A DNA stretch of 29,525 nt from DASSBG01 sp965651365 (GCA_965651365.1 CBFGSA010000020.1:1-29525); one strand, 5' to 3'; numbered from the stretch's first letter, positions 1 through 7,108 are shown. The notes: generated by a model not told the origin, from the letters alone. Translations and numbers: made by a program.

Positions 1-2
1 CG

Positions 3-911
3 CGCGACGAGTACGATTACACCAAGAAGGTCGGCTACCAGCTTGGCCTGCGCGGGGCGGACATCTGCACCGGCTGTGGTCCCGGCGCCATGAAAGGCCC
101 GATGAAGGGCGCGACCATCGGCCACGCCAAGCAGCGCCGCTTCCAGAACCGCTACATCGGCATTACCGAGCCTGGCATCATCGCCGCCGAGTCGCCCAAC
201 CCGATCGTCAACAACCTGGTGATCATGCCCGATATCGAGAAGCGCCTGGAGGCCTTCGTGCGCATCGGCCACGGCATCATCGTGTTTCCGGGTGGTGTCG
301 GCACCTGCGAGGAAATCCTGTACCTGCTGGGCATCCTGCTGCACCCGGACAATGCCGACACGCCGTTCCCGCTGATCTTCACCGGACCGGCCGAGTCGGC
401 CGACTACTTTGCCCAGATCGACCGCTTCCTGCGCCTGAGCCTCGGCGAGGAGGTGGCCAGGCACTACCAGATCATCGTGGATGACCCGGAAGCCGTGGCG
501 CACGCGATGATCGACGGCTTCCAGCGCGTCCTGCAATACCGTCTGGACACCAAGGATGCCTTCTTCTTCAACTGGGCATTGAACATCCCCTTCGAGTTCC
601 AGCAGCCGTTCAAGCCCGACCATGAGACCATGGGTGCGCTGAAGATCCGCCACGGTCGCCCGATGCACGAACTGGCCGCCGATCTGCGCCGCGCCTTCTC
701 CGGCATCGTGGCCGGCAACGTCAAGGAGGAGGGCATGCGCGTGATCGAGCAGCAGGGCCCGTTCGTGATCGACGGCGACACCGACATCATGCACGCGCTG
801 GACAAATTGCTGCGGGCCTTCGTGACCCAGCACCGCATGAAGCTTCCCGGTGGCAGTGCCTACGTGCCGTGCTACCGCATCGCCACGAAAACGGCCACCA
901 AGAGCACGTAG
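3..911 (+). CDS. ppnN: Pyrimidine/purine nucleotide 5'-monophosphate nucleosidase PpnN (YgdH), 5'-truncated by the window edge
   Basis: The reading frame is open from base 3, so the gene starts before the window; 302 C-terminal residues are visible out of about 450 in the family. PpnN is a cytosolic LOG-family enzyme that hydrolyses nucleoside 5'-monophosphates to free base and ribose-5-phosphate in nucleotide salvage. The LOG-family nucleotide-binding motif is visible as FPGGVGTCEE, preceded by CTGCGPGAMKGPMKG and MPDIEKRLEAFVRIGHG. The C-terminal stretches LRRAFSGIVAGNVKEEG and VTQHRMKLPGG match the long proteobacterial PpnN form rather than the short cytokinin-type LOG proteins. ATG at 90 is an internal methionine, not the start. 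The end of the gene is intact, and a double-hairpin repeat starts next to the stop codon. Identification is firm; the start cannot be judged. Confidence 0.93.
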   Translation, partial: RDEYDYTKKVGYQLGLRGADICTGCGPGAMKGPMKGATIGHAKQRRFQNRYIGITEPGIIAAESPNPIVNNLVIMPDIEKRLEAFVRIGHGIIVFPGGVGTCEEILYLLGILLHPDNADTPFPLIFTGPAESADYFAQIDRFLRLSLGEEVARHYQIIVDDPEAVAHAMIDGFQRVLQYRLDTKDAFFFNWALNIPFEFQQPFKPDHETMGALKIRHGRPMHELAADLRRAFSGIVAGNVKEEGMRVIEQQGPFVIDGDTDIMHALDKLLRAFVTQHRMKLPGGSAYVPCYRIATKTATKST

Positions 912-986
912 GGTGGGCAAAGCGCAGCGTGCCCACGCGGATAATGTCCATCCCGCCACGGTGGGCAGATGAAGCCTGCCCACCCT
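909..986. repeat. Intergenic double-hairpin repeat (REP/BIME-like)
   Basis: Two inverted repeats lie in tandem between ppnN and tRNA-Asn. The first pairs GTGGGCA (913-919) with TGCCCAC (930-936) around the loop aagcgcagcg. The second pairs GGTGGGCA (960-967) with TGCCCACC (977-984). No T-run follows either stem, so a classical terminator is unlikely, although the element sits where ppnN transcription could end. A second element of the same architecture is at 23789-23865. This is likely a dispersed palindromic repeat, judged from structure alone. Confidence 0.6.
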
Positions 987-1083
987 GCAATGCTTGAGAA
1001 AACCTTGACAGGAGGCGGTGAAAAGCCCAGACTACGCGGCTGGCAACGGTGATGGCGCCAGGCACCATGGATGGTTGCGGCGC

Positions 1084-1089
1084 TACAAT
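1084..1089 (+). promoter_or_regulatory. Candidate -10 box for tRNA-Asn
   Basis: TACAAT matches the sigma70 -10 hexamer at 5 of 6 positions and lies 15 bases before the first base of tRNA-Asn. No good -35 is seen at the usual spacing. A perfect TTGACA at 1005-1010 is too far upstream to pair with it; with 17-base spacing it would face only a weak hexamer at 1028-1033. Confidence 0.4.
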
Positions 1090-1104
1090 CCACAACACAG
1101 TTTT

Positions 1105-1181
1105 GCCCGAATAGCTCAGCTGGTTAGAGCACCTGACTGTTAATCAGGGGGTCCTTGGTTCGAGTCCAAGTTCGGGCGCCA
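1105..1181 (+). tRNA. tRNA-Asn (anticodon GTT)
   Basis: A 77-base cloverleaf with the 3' CCA encoded. The acceptor stem pairs GCCCGAA (1105-1111) with TTCGGGC (1171-1177), followed by discriminator G and CCA. The anticodon arm is cctga-ctGTTaa-tcagg, so the anticodon GTT reads AAC/AAU. The D-arm (agctcagctggttagagc) and T-loop (ggttcgagtcc) are canonical. A rho-independent terminator follows directly. Confidence 0.97.
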
Positions 1182-1188
1182 TTCTTGG

Positions 1189-1222
1189 AAACGGTCGGCA
1201 GTGATGTCGGCCGTTTTCGTTT
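1189..1222 (+). terminator. Rho-independent terminator of tRNA-Asn
   Basis: Bases 1189-1199 pair with 1206-1216 in an 11-bp stem (aaacggtcggc with gtcggccgttt, including two G-U pairs) around a 6-base loop. The T-rich run ttttcgttt follows. It lies just after the tRNA's CCA end and before the convergent DUF2007-like gene. Confidence 0.75.
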
Positions 1223-1241
1223 GCAGGTTCCTGTACGAAAG

Positions 1242-1631
1242 CTACAGGCTGCGTACCAGGGATATCACCAGGAGCGCGCCGATGATGGCGAACAGAACCA
1301 GGCGCACACGGGTGACGATCTGGCGCCGCTTGGCCACGATCGGCTTGTTGCCGCTGCGCTCGAGTTCCAGTTCTTCGCCGAACTGGACGGCGGGCTTGAT
1401 CCCGATCTCGCGCAGCAGGGCGCGCGCCCGCGGCTGGTCTTCGGCCTTGATGACCGAGACTTGCGGCCAGGCGGCGTGCTGGCGATCGTCGCCGAAGTAG
1501 CTGAAGCGGCGGTGGCTGCGACCGCGCCAGCCGCCGTCGTTGGTGACGCGGGCGGCGATGCCGTGCTCGGCGAAGAGCTGGGCCACGCGGTCCACATTTT
1601 CCACGCGGGGTGAGGTGTATATCTTGCGCAT
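1242..1631 (-). CDS. DUF2007-like protein with a C-terminal membrane anchor
   Basis: This 129-residue protein begins MRKIYTSPRVENVDRVAQLF, a small ferredoxin-like alpha/beta fold typical of the DUF2007 'putative signal transducing protein' group. Annotated relatives in Xanthomonads are often called pathogenicity-like proteins, without a known mechanism. Residues about 1-85 form the soluble part (IKAEDQPRARALLREIG is the typical second half). Residues about 108-127 (VRLVLFAIIGALLVISLV) form one transmembrane helix after a basic stretch, so the soluble domain probably faces the cytoplasm. Its ATG lies one base beyond the tesB stop, so the two are very likely co-transcribed and translationally coupled. 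The family assignment comes from sequence character only, and the function is unknown. Confidence 0.7.
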   Translation of the reverse strand: MRKIYTSPRVENVDRVAQLFAEHGIAARVTNDGGWRGRSHRRFSYFGDDRQHAAWPQVSVIKAEDQPRARALLREIGIKPAVQFGEELELERSGNKPIVAKRRQIVTRVRLVLFAIIGALLVISLVRSL

Positions 1632-1632
1632 G

Positions 1633-2502
1633 TCAGGCTCCGTTGCGGACCCGAATCAGGCCTTCCTGGGCGGTGGAGGCCACCAGCGTGCCGTCTTCGG
1701 TGAAGATCATGCCGCGTGCCAGTCCACGAGCGCCCTGGGCTGAAGGGCTGTCACAAGCGTACAGCAGCCACTGGTCGACGCGGTAGGGGCGGTGGTACCA
1801 CAGGGCATGATCAAGGCTGGCCACCTGCACGTTCTTCTGCAGGAATGAAATGCCGTGGGGCAGGGAAGCGGTGCCAATCAGATGGAAATCCGAGGCGTAG
1901 GCCAGCATGGCGCGATGCAACTGTGGCTCATCGCCCACGCTCTCGGTCAGCTTGAACCACACGTACTGCTGCGGTGGCTGACGCACAGGATTGAGTTCAT
2001 CGCGCGGGTGTACGCGACGAAACTCGAATGGGCCTTCCATGCTTAGCCAGCGCTGCAGCTTGATCGGCAGCTTGCGCAGCTCCTCTTCCGGCAGGCGCTG
2101 GGGTTGTGCCAGATCCTGTGGTGCGGGAACTACCGGCATGGTTGTCTGGTGCTCGGCACCGTCTTCCTCGATCTGGAAGGACACCGAGCCGTTGAGGATC
2201 GGTTTGCCGTGCTGGATCGCAACCACCCGCCGTGAGGAGAAGCTGCGGCCGTCCCGGCTGCGCTCGACCTGGTAGATGATCGGTTTCTCGATATCTCCCG
2301 GGCGCAGAAAGTAGGCGTGCAGGGAGTGCGCCGCGCGTGCGCTGTCGACGGTTTGCTGGGCTGCCGAAAGTGCCTGCCCCAGGACCTGGCCGCCGAACAC
2401 GTTGGCGGTGCCGATGTCGCGGCTGATGCCGCGAAACAGGTTGTCTTCCAGTCGTTCCAGACTCAGCAGGTGAACCAGTTCCTGAACCGGTGATGCTTGC
2501 AT
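1633..2502 (-). CDS. tesB: Acyl-CoA thioesterase II TesB
   Basis: TesB hydrolyses medium- and long-chain acyl-CoAs to free fatty acid and CoA in the cytosol. The 289-residue protein has the double hot-dog fold of the family. VFGGQVLGQALSAAQQ (about 36-50) marks the first half, and ASDFHLIGTASLPHG with LDHALWYHRPYRVDQWLLY marks the second. Asp205 and Gln279 sit where the E. coli enzyme has its catalytic D204 and Q278, and STAQEGLIR closes the protein. I prefer ATG 2502 (MQASPVQEL, the family's usual N-terminus). The ATG at 2526 overlaps a perfect TATAAT, so it would lie inside the promoter. The gene is coupled to the DUF2007-like gene downstream. Confidence 0.93.
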   Translation of the reverse strand: MQASPVQELVHLLSLERLEDNLFRGISRDIGTANVFGGQVLGQALSAAQQTVDSARAAHSLHAYFLRPGDIEKPIIYQVERSRDGRSFSSRRVVAIQHGKPILNGSVSFQIEEDGAEHQTTMPVVPAPQDLAQPQRLPEEELRKLPIKLQRWLSMEGPFEFRRVHPRDELNPVRQPPQQYVWFKLTESVGDEPQLHRAMLAYASDFHLIGTASLPHGISFLQKNVQVASLDHALWYHRPYRVDQWLLYACDSPSAQGARGLARGMIFTEDGTLVASTAQEGLIRVRNGA

Positions 2503-2524
2503 GATGCGGCCTGTGCAAAAGCCC

Positions 2525-2530
2525 ATTATA
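2525..2530 (-). promoter_or_regulatory. Candidate -10 box (TATAAT) for tesB
   Basis: A perfect TATAAT reads on the minus strand 22 bases before the preferred tesB ATG, which predicts a transcript start about 16 bases before it. The sequence 17 bases further upstream resembles TTGACA only weakly. Confidence 0.5.
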
Positions 2531-2568
2531 GCTTCTGGAAGGCCGCCTTCAGTCGCCTGAGTCGCTAG

Positions 2569-2594
2569 CCCGGACTATTCATGAATCGTCCGGG
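2569..2594. repeat. 26-base imperfect palindrome across the ampD stop codon
   Basis: cccggac and gtccggg enclose the self-complementary attcatgaat, with one mismatch (2576/2587). As RNA it would form a GC-rich hairpin ending the ampD message, but no U-run follows on the minus strand. It could be an RNA-stabilising or terminating hairpin, or a protein site just upstream of the tesB promoter. Confidence 0.45.
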
Positions 2595-3166
2595 AGGGTG
2601 GTTTGCGGCTCGCGCAACCGCTCAAGGCCACAGGCGTGCACCACCCGTTGCCAGGGAAATGCCGGACCGGGATCGCGCTTTCGATACACCGTCTTGTGCG
2701 GGTCGTCGCTGGCCGGGACGCGCTCGCGATCCAGGTCTTCATGACCGGCAATTCGGGACAGTCCGGGGATCTGGCTCTTCAGCCACGCCAGCAGGGCGAT
2801 CAGGCTCTCGACCTGTGCCTCGGGATAGGGCTCGGTCATGGCCTGGCTTCGCGAGTCGAGCCAGTCCGGCCAGCGACCGCGGTTGACCAGCTCGATGCCG
2901 ATCGAGCGCTCGTTGCAGCCACGCACGTGATGGGCAATGCGCTCGATTGGCACGAAGCGGTTGATGCCGCCTTCCCTGTCGATATAGAAGTGGCCGCTGT
3001 TGCCCGTGCCGCTTTTGTGACAGATGCGCTCGCCGTATTCGCGTGCCGCGGCCATGTCCGGTAATTCGGTGCAGTGGATGACCACCAAATCAATCCGATC
3101 AGTGGCGCGCGCCTGCAACGCATCGACGTAGGGCAGCGGCCAGTCGCGGATTTGCGGAACCAGCAT
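2579..3166 (-). CDS. ampD: N-acetylmuramoyl-L-alanine amidase of the AmpD (Amidase_2) type
   Basis: AmpD-type enzymes cut the amide bond between anhydro-MurNAc and the stem peptide during peptidoglycan recycling. The 195-residue protein lacks a signal peptide, fitting a cytosolic enzyme. Zinc ligands can be placed at His31 (VVIHCTE), His142 (AGHEDLD) and Asp165 (KRDPGPAF). Glu92 in GIELVN and Lys163 match the catalytic residues of the family. The open frame extends upstream to 3376, but that part overlaps the methyltransferase out of frame. ATG 3166 (MLVPQIRDWPLPYV) is four bases after the methyltransferase stop and gives the family's length. A near-perfect palindrome covers the stop codon. 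A paralogous Amidase_2 protein such as AmpDh cannot be excluded, but those are usually exported. Confidence 0.82.
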   Translation of the reverse strand: MLVPQIRDWPLPYVDALQARATDRIDLVVIHCTELPDMAAAREYGERICHKSGTGNSGHFYIDREGGINRFVPIERIAHHVRGCNERSIGIELVNRGRWPDWLDSRSQAMTEPYPEAQVESLIALLAWLKSQIPGLSRIAGHEDLDRERVPASDDPHKTVYRKRDPGPAFPWQRVVHACGLERLREPQTTLPDDS

Positions 3167-3170
3167 GTGC

Positions 3171-3935
3171 TCAGGATTCAACGAAGCATGCCAACATGAC
3201 GCGCTTGTTGTAGCGGAGTTGCTCGTAACCGTCCTCGGGAACCGGCACCTGTTCCACCCGATCAAATCCCACCTTGCGCAAAATCCAGTGCAGCGCTTCC
3301 AGACTCGGTACAAGACAGATTCCTGTTGTGCTGGCTTCGGGCCCGTGTGTTTCTTCAGTTTCGTCAATGATGCCAAACGAACCTTTCAACGGCCGCACAA
3401 AGCGATAACTGCCGTAATCCACCCAACCACTCATTCCAGGTATCACTTGGGTCTCAACAACGCATACGCCTCCTTGTCCAGTCAGCGCACGGGCGATGCG
3501 AAGTGCACCCACCGGATTTTCAAGGTGGTAGATCAAGCCCAGCATCAACACCACGTCGAATTGTCCAAGCGAATCCGACTTCAGTGTGTGTACGTCGGCC
3601 TGCAACAGATCCAGGCTTTTCAGTTCAAGCGCATCGCGGATCAATGTGGCATCCTCGACATGTGAGGCGCGTGCATCTACACCTATCACACGCGCAGCAC
3701 CACGCTGGGCCAGCTTGGTTGCGAACCATCCCTGATGGCAGGCCAGATCAATGACCGCGCGACCCGTCAGCGATTCGCCGTACCGGTGCAAGAGGACAGA
3801 TTCCAGCATCGCCAGGCGCGTATTGTGCACCTCATCCAGCACACCCTCGTCATAGGTCCGCGTTACCATGCCGTCCGGGAACTCAAATCGATAGAACCAA
3901 AGCTTCTTAGCAATTTTTTCACGATTATTTCGCAA
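3171..3935 (-). CDS. SAM-dependent class I methyltransferase (DUF1698/CmoB-like), substrate unknown
   Basis: The 254-residue product has a Rossmann methyltransferase core. Motif I is AVIDLACHQGWFATKLA (about 60-76), the acidic end of strand 2 is VIGVDARA (83-90), and FDVVLMLGLIYHLENP gives motif IV. The N-terminal segment YRFEFPDGMVTRTYDEG resembles the lead-in of tRNA mo5U34/CmoB-like enzymes, but the substrate cannot be read from sequence. The start is uncertain: TTG 3935 is the first usable codon after an in-frame TGA four codons upstream, so the N-terminus may have been trimmed. Base composition is clearly lower in GC than the neighbours, especially at the 5' end, and an IS30 remnant lies just upstream, which suggests acquisition by transfer. 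Four bases separate it from ampD. Confidence 0.75.
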   Translation of the reverse strand: MRNNREKIAKKLWFYRFEFPDGMVTRTYDEGVLDEVHNTRLAMLESVLLHRYGESLTGRAVIDLACHQGWFATKLAQRGAARVIGVDARASHVEDATLIRDALELKSLDLLQADVHTLKSDSLGQFDVVLMLGLIYHLENPVGALRIARALTGQGGVCVVETQVIPGMSGWVDYGSYRFVRPLKGSFGIIDETEETHGPEASTTGICLVPSLEALHWILRKVGFDRVEQVPVPEDGYEQLRYNKRVMLACFVES

Positions 3936-3960
3936 TTTTGCAGCTCAACTGTAAAAGTTT

Positions 3961-4201
3961 GATGATCAGAAACGGGGTTGCTTTATCCGCCGACCCGCGC
4001 GGTGCTTGGTAACGGGCCACCAACGAAAACACCAATGGTCTACTGCGCCAATATCTTCCCAAGTGCAAGAGCATGACTCAGATCATCAACAAGCAGCTTC
4101 AGGACATCGAGGACAAGCTGAACGACCGGCCTAGCAAGGTCCTTGGATTCAAGACCCTGACCGAGGTATTGTTTCGATCAATCAAGCGTCGCGCTTCGTA
4201 G
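3961..4201 (+). pseudogene. IS30-family transposase remnant (C-terminal fragment with an internal stop)
   Basis: This holds most of the 376-base gap between the methyltransferase and the metalloprotease genes. The frame ending in TAG at 4199-4201 encodes ADPRGAW*RATNENTNGLL, followed by RQYLPKCKSMTQIINKQLQD, then LNDRPSKVLGFKTLTEVLF. This is the C-terminal end of an IS30 DDE transposase (usual form ADPYASWERGTNENTNGLLR, then ELNERPRKTLGY-TP-E). An in-frame TAA at 4010-4012 replaces the expected Glu codon, and the N-terminal domain and most of the catalytic core are absent. No terminal inverted repeat pair could be identified. It is therefore a decayed fragment, not a functional gene. The flanks 3936-3960 and 4202-4311 contain nothing else recognisable. 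Confidence 0.85.
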
Positions 4202-4311
4202 TTGAACTCGCCTTGTGAACTTACGGCGCTCAAAGTAGAGAGCGATGCGAGTCAGGCCGGGACTCTGCACGATGATCTGCATGCTTGGTGGCAACTGGTC
4301 GAGGGCACTTA

Positions 4312-6528
4312 CTACTCGGATGGCAAGGAGAGCATGCGTACGGCCGTGTTCGTGCGTTTGAACTCGCCATCGTTGATGTCAATGCTGATGGTGTTGTCGC
4401 CGCTTGGCAGATCCACATGTTCCGGGCTGGTGAGACCAAAGTTGACCGTACCCACAGTTTGCAGGCTTACAGGCTCCTTCTCGCAAGTGCGACAGTAGCC
4501 GTGCACCGCGTAGACGTTGTCGCTGTTCTTGCCGGGATCGGTTGCCGCCCAACGTGGTTGATTGTTCTTGTCATAGAAGTAGAACAGTCCGTTGTTGAGA
4601 TTGGTGCCCTGTTCGTCACTGGTTTCGATGGTGGCAAAACCCCAGCCGGAATCGGAGCTGCCGGCGTTCCACAAGCCGTTCAGGTCGCTTCCCGGCGACG
4701 GTCGACGAACCATACCAAGTGCTGGCGAGATACACCAAGTGCCACTTTCGGTGCCCAGACTCCAGTGCATGACAGCAAGCTGGGTTTCCGTGTGACCTGC
4801 GCATGCAGCGCTCTGTGTCGCCGTGGGGGTGAAATCAATGGCAAGAGTGCCAACCTCGCCATCCGGGGTAACGGCCTTGTGCTGTGCAGGGTCGTAAATG
4901 GGTCGATAAATGGCAGCGGGTTGCGATGGGTCATCGAACGAGCCCATGTGGCCATCCTTCAGACGGCTCGGAGCGACGAAGAACTCGGGATTTCCGGCGC
5001 TGTCAAAAGTGAAAAATATGATCGAATACAGAGTGCCGGCAGATTCCCGCACCGTCGGTTCCATCTCGATGCCATGACCACTGTGGTCGATGTCATACCA
5101 GCTGCCTGGCACCGGGTTGTCATAAGGGCTGGCCAGGTCGAGCGGGCTGGTGTTCCAGCCGGCGCGGGCCAGCATCGGACCGGCCAGGCCGAGCGTCTGC
5201 GGAAAATTGCCCTGGATCACGGCCGTCATCAACTGGCCGCTGTGCACGGATGACAGGTGCGACAGCGTCGAGCCGGGCTGGATATTGCTTGGGGCGTGCA
5301 GTTCCACCAGGTTCTCGGGCGCGGGGCGGGACTTCAGCACGTTCTGGGTGTTGTCGGCCAGTGCCTGATCCATCCATACCAGATGCGAGTCGGAGGTCAG
5401 TGCCTTCTTGCGGCTGTCCTTGCTCAGGTTGTGCAGCGCGATGGTGCGATACTTGCTGCTCAAGGGCGGGGCAGACAAAAAGCCGACGTTGGCCGTGTAG
5501 GCATCGGCATAGCCGCCATTCAGCAACAGGAAGTCGGGGTTGTCCGAACCATCGTCGTTTTTCTCGCTGACGCCAAGCAGGCTGAGAAAGCCCAGGCCGT
5601 GCGTGATTTCGTGCATGGTGACCGATCTGATCAGAGCCTCATCCTCCGGCCCGTCGTAGTTGCCTTTGGCGATATCCGCGCTGTTGTACCAGACGACGAT
5701 ATCCGGAATTGCGCAATCCACATCTGAGTAGTACTTGCAGGCACGACGCCCGGCCAGGCGTTCTGCCGGTGCCATGGCGTACCAGGTGTCCTGCAGCGGC
5801 ATGCCGGCATCGCCACGAAACAGATAGGTGCCCTGTGCCGCGGCCAGGGTGTAGGCACCGGCGTGCTCGCCGCTGTCATCAAAGTCCTTCCAGCAGGCCT
5901 GGATGTGCACCGGAACCGGACTGTGGACCTGGGTCGACAGCTCGGTCAGCGTGGATTTCAGCAGAGACTGGCGGAACTCGCCCAGTGTGGTGGTGCTGCC
6001 GTTGACCGTGATTTCCTTGGCATCGGTCCACGGGTCGACATCGCAGTCCAGGCTGTCCGCACCACCAAACGCGGTTTCAAGTGCCTTGGGTGCTGCACTG
6101 AAGTTGATCTGGAAGTCGGCAGGTACCTTGGCGGTCGTGCTGACCGAGGTGGTCAGGGTCACGGTCACCGCCTTGGTCTGGCTGTAGTTGGCAATGGCCA
6201 CATACCAGGTGCCTGCATGCAGCGCGGGTTTGGCGTAAGTGCCGATGGCCAGCGAGGCATCGCCGCCGTTGTTGTTGGAAAAATACGCGGCCTGTGGGCC
6301 AAGGCCCTTTGCGGTATCGAAGTCATCGCCATCTTTCAGGAACAGTCCGAGCTTGGCGTCGCTTGCGCCCGCGACCTTCAGGTTGAGGATCTTGGCGTTA
6401 CTGCCGACATCAATGGCCAGGCCAGTCTTGACCGAGTATTTCGGTATGGTGACGGTGACCTCGTCGGCGTGCGCCGGCGTCAGCGCGAGTGCGGCAAAGG
6501 CCAATGGAATCCAGAATCGCATCTTCAC
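4312..6528 (-). CDS. Secreted zinc metalloprotease with HExxH motif and beta-sandwich accessory domains
   Basis: The 738-residue precursor begins with a Sec signal peptide (WIPLAFAALALTPAHA, cleavage near residue 21). Residues about 22-130 resemble a pre-peptidase C-terminal-like beta-sandwich (AGTWYVAIANYSQTKAVTV). The protease domain carries MHEITHGLGFLS with His306, Glu307 and His310. The metzincin third His (HExxHxxGxxH) is a Ser here, so the third ligand lies elsewhere. His424 in STLSHLSSVH, ahead of QLMTAVIQG, is a candidate. The C-terminal 270 residues hold GSWYDIDHSGHGIEME and GLWNAGSSDSGWGF, two copies of a WY/SGxG beta-rich repeat seen on secreted Xanthomonad proteins. Start GTG 6528 overlaps the upstream stop (GTGA) and has GAGGAAG five bases before it; ATG 6522 is the alternative. 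Activity and substrate are unknown. Confidence 0.8.
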   Translation of the reverse strand: MKMRFWIPLAFAALALTPAHADEVTVTIPKYSVKTGLAIDVGSNAKILNLKVAGASDAKLGLFLKDGDDFDTAKGLGPQAAYFSNNNGGDASLAIGTYAKPALHAGTWYVAIANYSQTKAVTVTLTTSVSTTAKVPADFQINFSAAPKALETAFGGADSLDCDVDPWTDAKEITVNGSTTTLGEFRQSLLKSTLTELSTQVHSPVPVHIQACWKDFDDSGEHAGAYTLAAAQGTYLFRGDAGMPLQDTWYAMAPAERLAGRRACKYYSDVDCAIPDIVVWYNSADIAKGNYDGPEDEALIRSVTMHEITHGLGFLSLLGVSEKNDDGSDNPDFLLLNGGYADAYTANVGFLSAPPLSSKYRTIALHNLSKDSRKKALTSDSHLVWMDQALADNTQNVLKSRPAPENLVELHAPSNIQPGSTLSHLSSVHSGQLMTAVIQGNFPQTLGLAGPMLARAGWNTSPLDLASPYDNPVPGSWYDIDHSGHGIEMEPTVRESAGTLYSIIFFTFDSAGNPEFFVAPSRLKDGHMGSFDDPSQPAAIYRPIYDPAQHKAVTPDGEVGTLAIDFTPTATQSAACAGHTETQLAVMHWSLGTESGTWCISPALGMVRRPSPGSDLNGLWNAGSSDSGWGFATIETSDEQGTNLNNGLFYFYDKNNQPRWAATDPGKNSDNVYAVHGYCRTCEKEPVSLQTVGTVNFGLTSPEHVDLPSGDNTISIDINDGEFKRTNTAVRMLSLPSE

Positions 6529-6827
6529 TTGAACTTCCTCGTCTGTTCGCTGGTCTGGGTGCCGTGCCCGGAATGCGGCGCGCCAGCATGATCGACTTCA
6601 CACTTGACCGTGACCTTGCCCTCGGCGCTGCGGTGCGCGACGGCACGGGTCATCAGCGGCGAGACTTTCAACTTGTCGCGCGATGCCGTGGCGAAGGTTG
6701 CCGTGGGGGTATCGGACGGCGACAATGTGGCCGTACGGCTTAGGCTGGAATCAATCTGTTGTGCTCGGCAGATGCTGGCGCCGGCAAGCAGTATGGCTAC
6801 GCTCGAAAGCAGCGCGATGGTTTTCAT
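6525..6827 (-). CDS. Small exported protein of unknown function, coupled to the metalloprotease
   Basis: The 100-residue protein starts MKTIALLSSVAILLAGASIC, a Sec signal peptide with probable cleavage after CRA (about residue 22). The mature part is about 78 residues, rich in Ser/Thr (SSLSRTATLSPSDTPTATF), then basic, and ends with KVTVKCEVDHAGAPHSGHG and a polar tail. I recognise no domain. ATG 6827 was chosen over the in-frame codon at 6875 because the signal sequence begins there and a promoter lies just upstream. Its TGA overlaps the GTG of the metalloprotease gene. Stoichiometric expression with the protease makes an inhibitor, chaperone or substrate role possible, but that is inference. 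Confidence 0.68.
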   Translation of the reverse strand: MKTIALLSSVAILLAGASICRAQQIDSSLSRTATLSPSDTPTATFATASRDKLKVSPLMTRAVAHRSAEGKVTVKCEVDHAGAPHSGHGTQTSEQTRKFK

Positions 6828-6859
6828 GCTGGGGTCTCTGTTGGCCAGAAAAGAGTCCC

Positions 6860-6888
6860 AGTATCGCGCAAGCACGCGCCCGTGTCAC
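6860..6888 (-). promoter_or_regulatory. Candidate sigma70 promoter for the small exported protein/metalloprotease operon
   Basis: On the minus strand GTGACA (6888-6883, 5/6 to the -35) is followed by a 17-base spacer and GATACT (6865-6860, 4/6 to the -10). The start would be near 6853, about 26 bases before ATG 6827. Confidence 0.45.
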
Positions 6889-6941
6889 ATTCGCAGCTGT
6901 TGCCCGGCACTCCTGGGGCATGCACTGATAATCATGAAACG

Positions 6942-6959
6942 TGTTGCAAATATGCAACA
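6942..6959. promoter_or_regulatory. Operator-like inverted repeat in the divergent intergenic region
   Basis: TGTTGCA-aata-TGCAACA is a perfect 7+4+7 inverted repeat in the 281-base gap between the protease operon (minus) and the outer-membrane protein gene (plus). It lies upstream of both predicted promoters, as expected for a shared dimeric regulator site. The regulator is unknown. Confidence 0.4.
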
Positions 6960-7037
6960 GAATTGCTACTGATTGCTTCCACGCTTTTGGCGCAGTGGCT
7001 GGCGCTGGTGTATTTTCGACACAAGACTGTTGTGTGC

Positions 7038-7067
7038 TTGACACAGGCGGGGGTGATTGCAGATAAT
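7038..7067 (+). promoter_or_regulatory. Strong sigma70-like promoter of the outer-membrane protein gene
   Basis: A perfect TTGACA (7038-7043) is followed by 18 bases and GATAAT (7062-7067, 5/6). This is the best consensus match seen in the window. It predicts a start near 7074 and a leader of about 35 bases before ATG 7109. Confidence 0.7.
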
Positions 7068-7108
7068 GGCCCCGCAACGACCACTCCGTTAGGAAGCTGC
7101 ACAGGGCT

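Noticed and set aside
909..986. CRISPR repeat or rho-independent terminator
   Set aside because: There are only two hairpins, no regular spacers, and no T-run after either stem.
1005..1010. Perfect TTGACA as the -35 of tRNA-Asn
   Set aside because: It is 73 bases before the TACAAT box; at 17-base spacing only a weak hexamer (CAGACT) is present, so the pair is not convincing.
4285..5253. A 322-codon plus-strand frame opposite the metalloprotease gene
   Set aside because: It is antisense to the protease C-terminal domain and has no domain or promoter.
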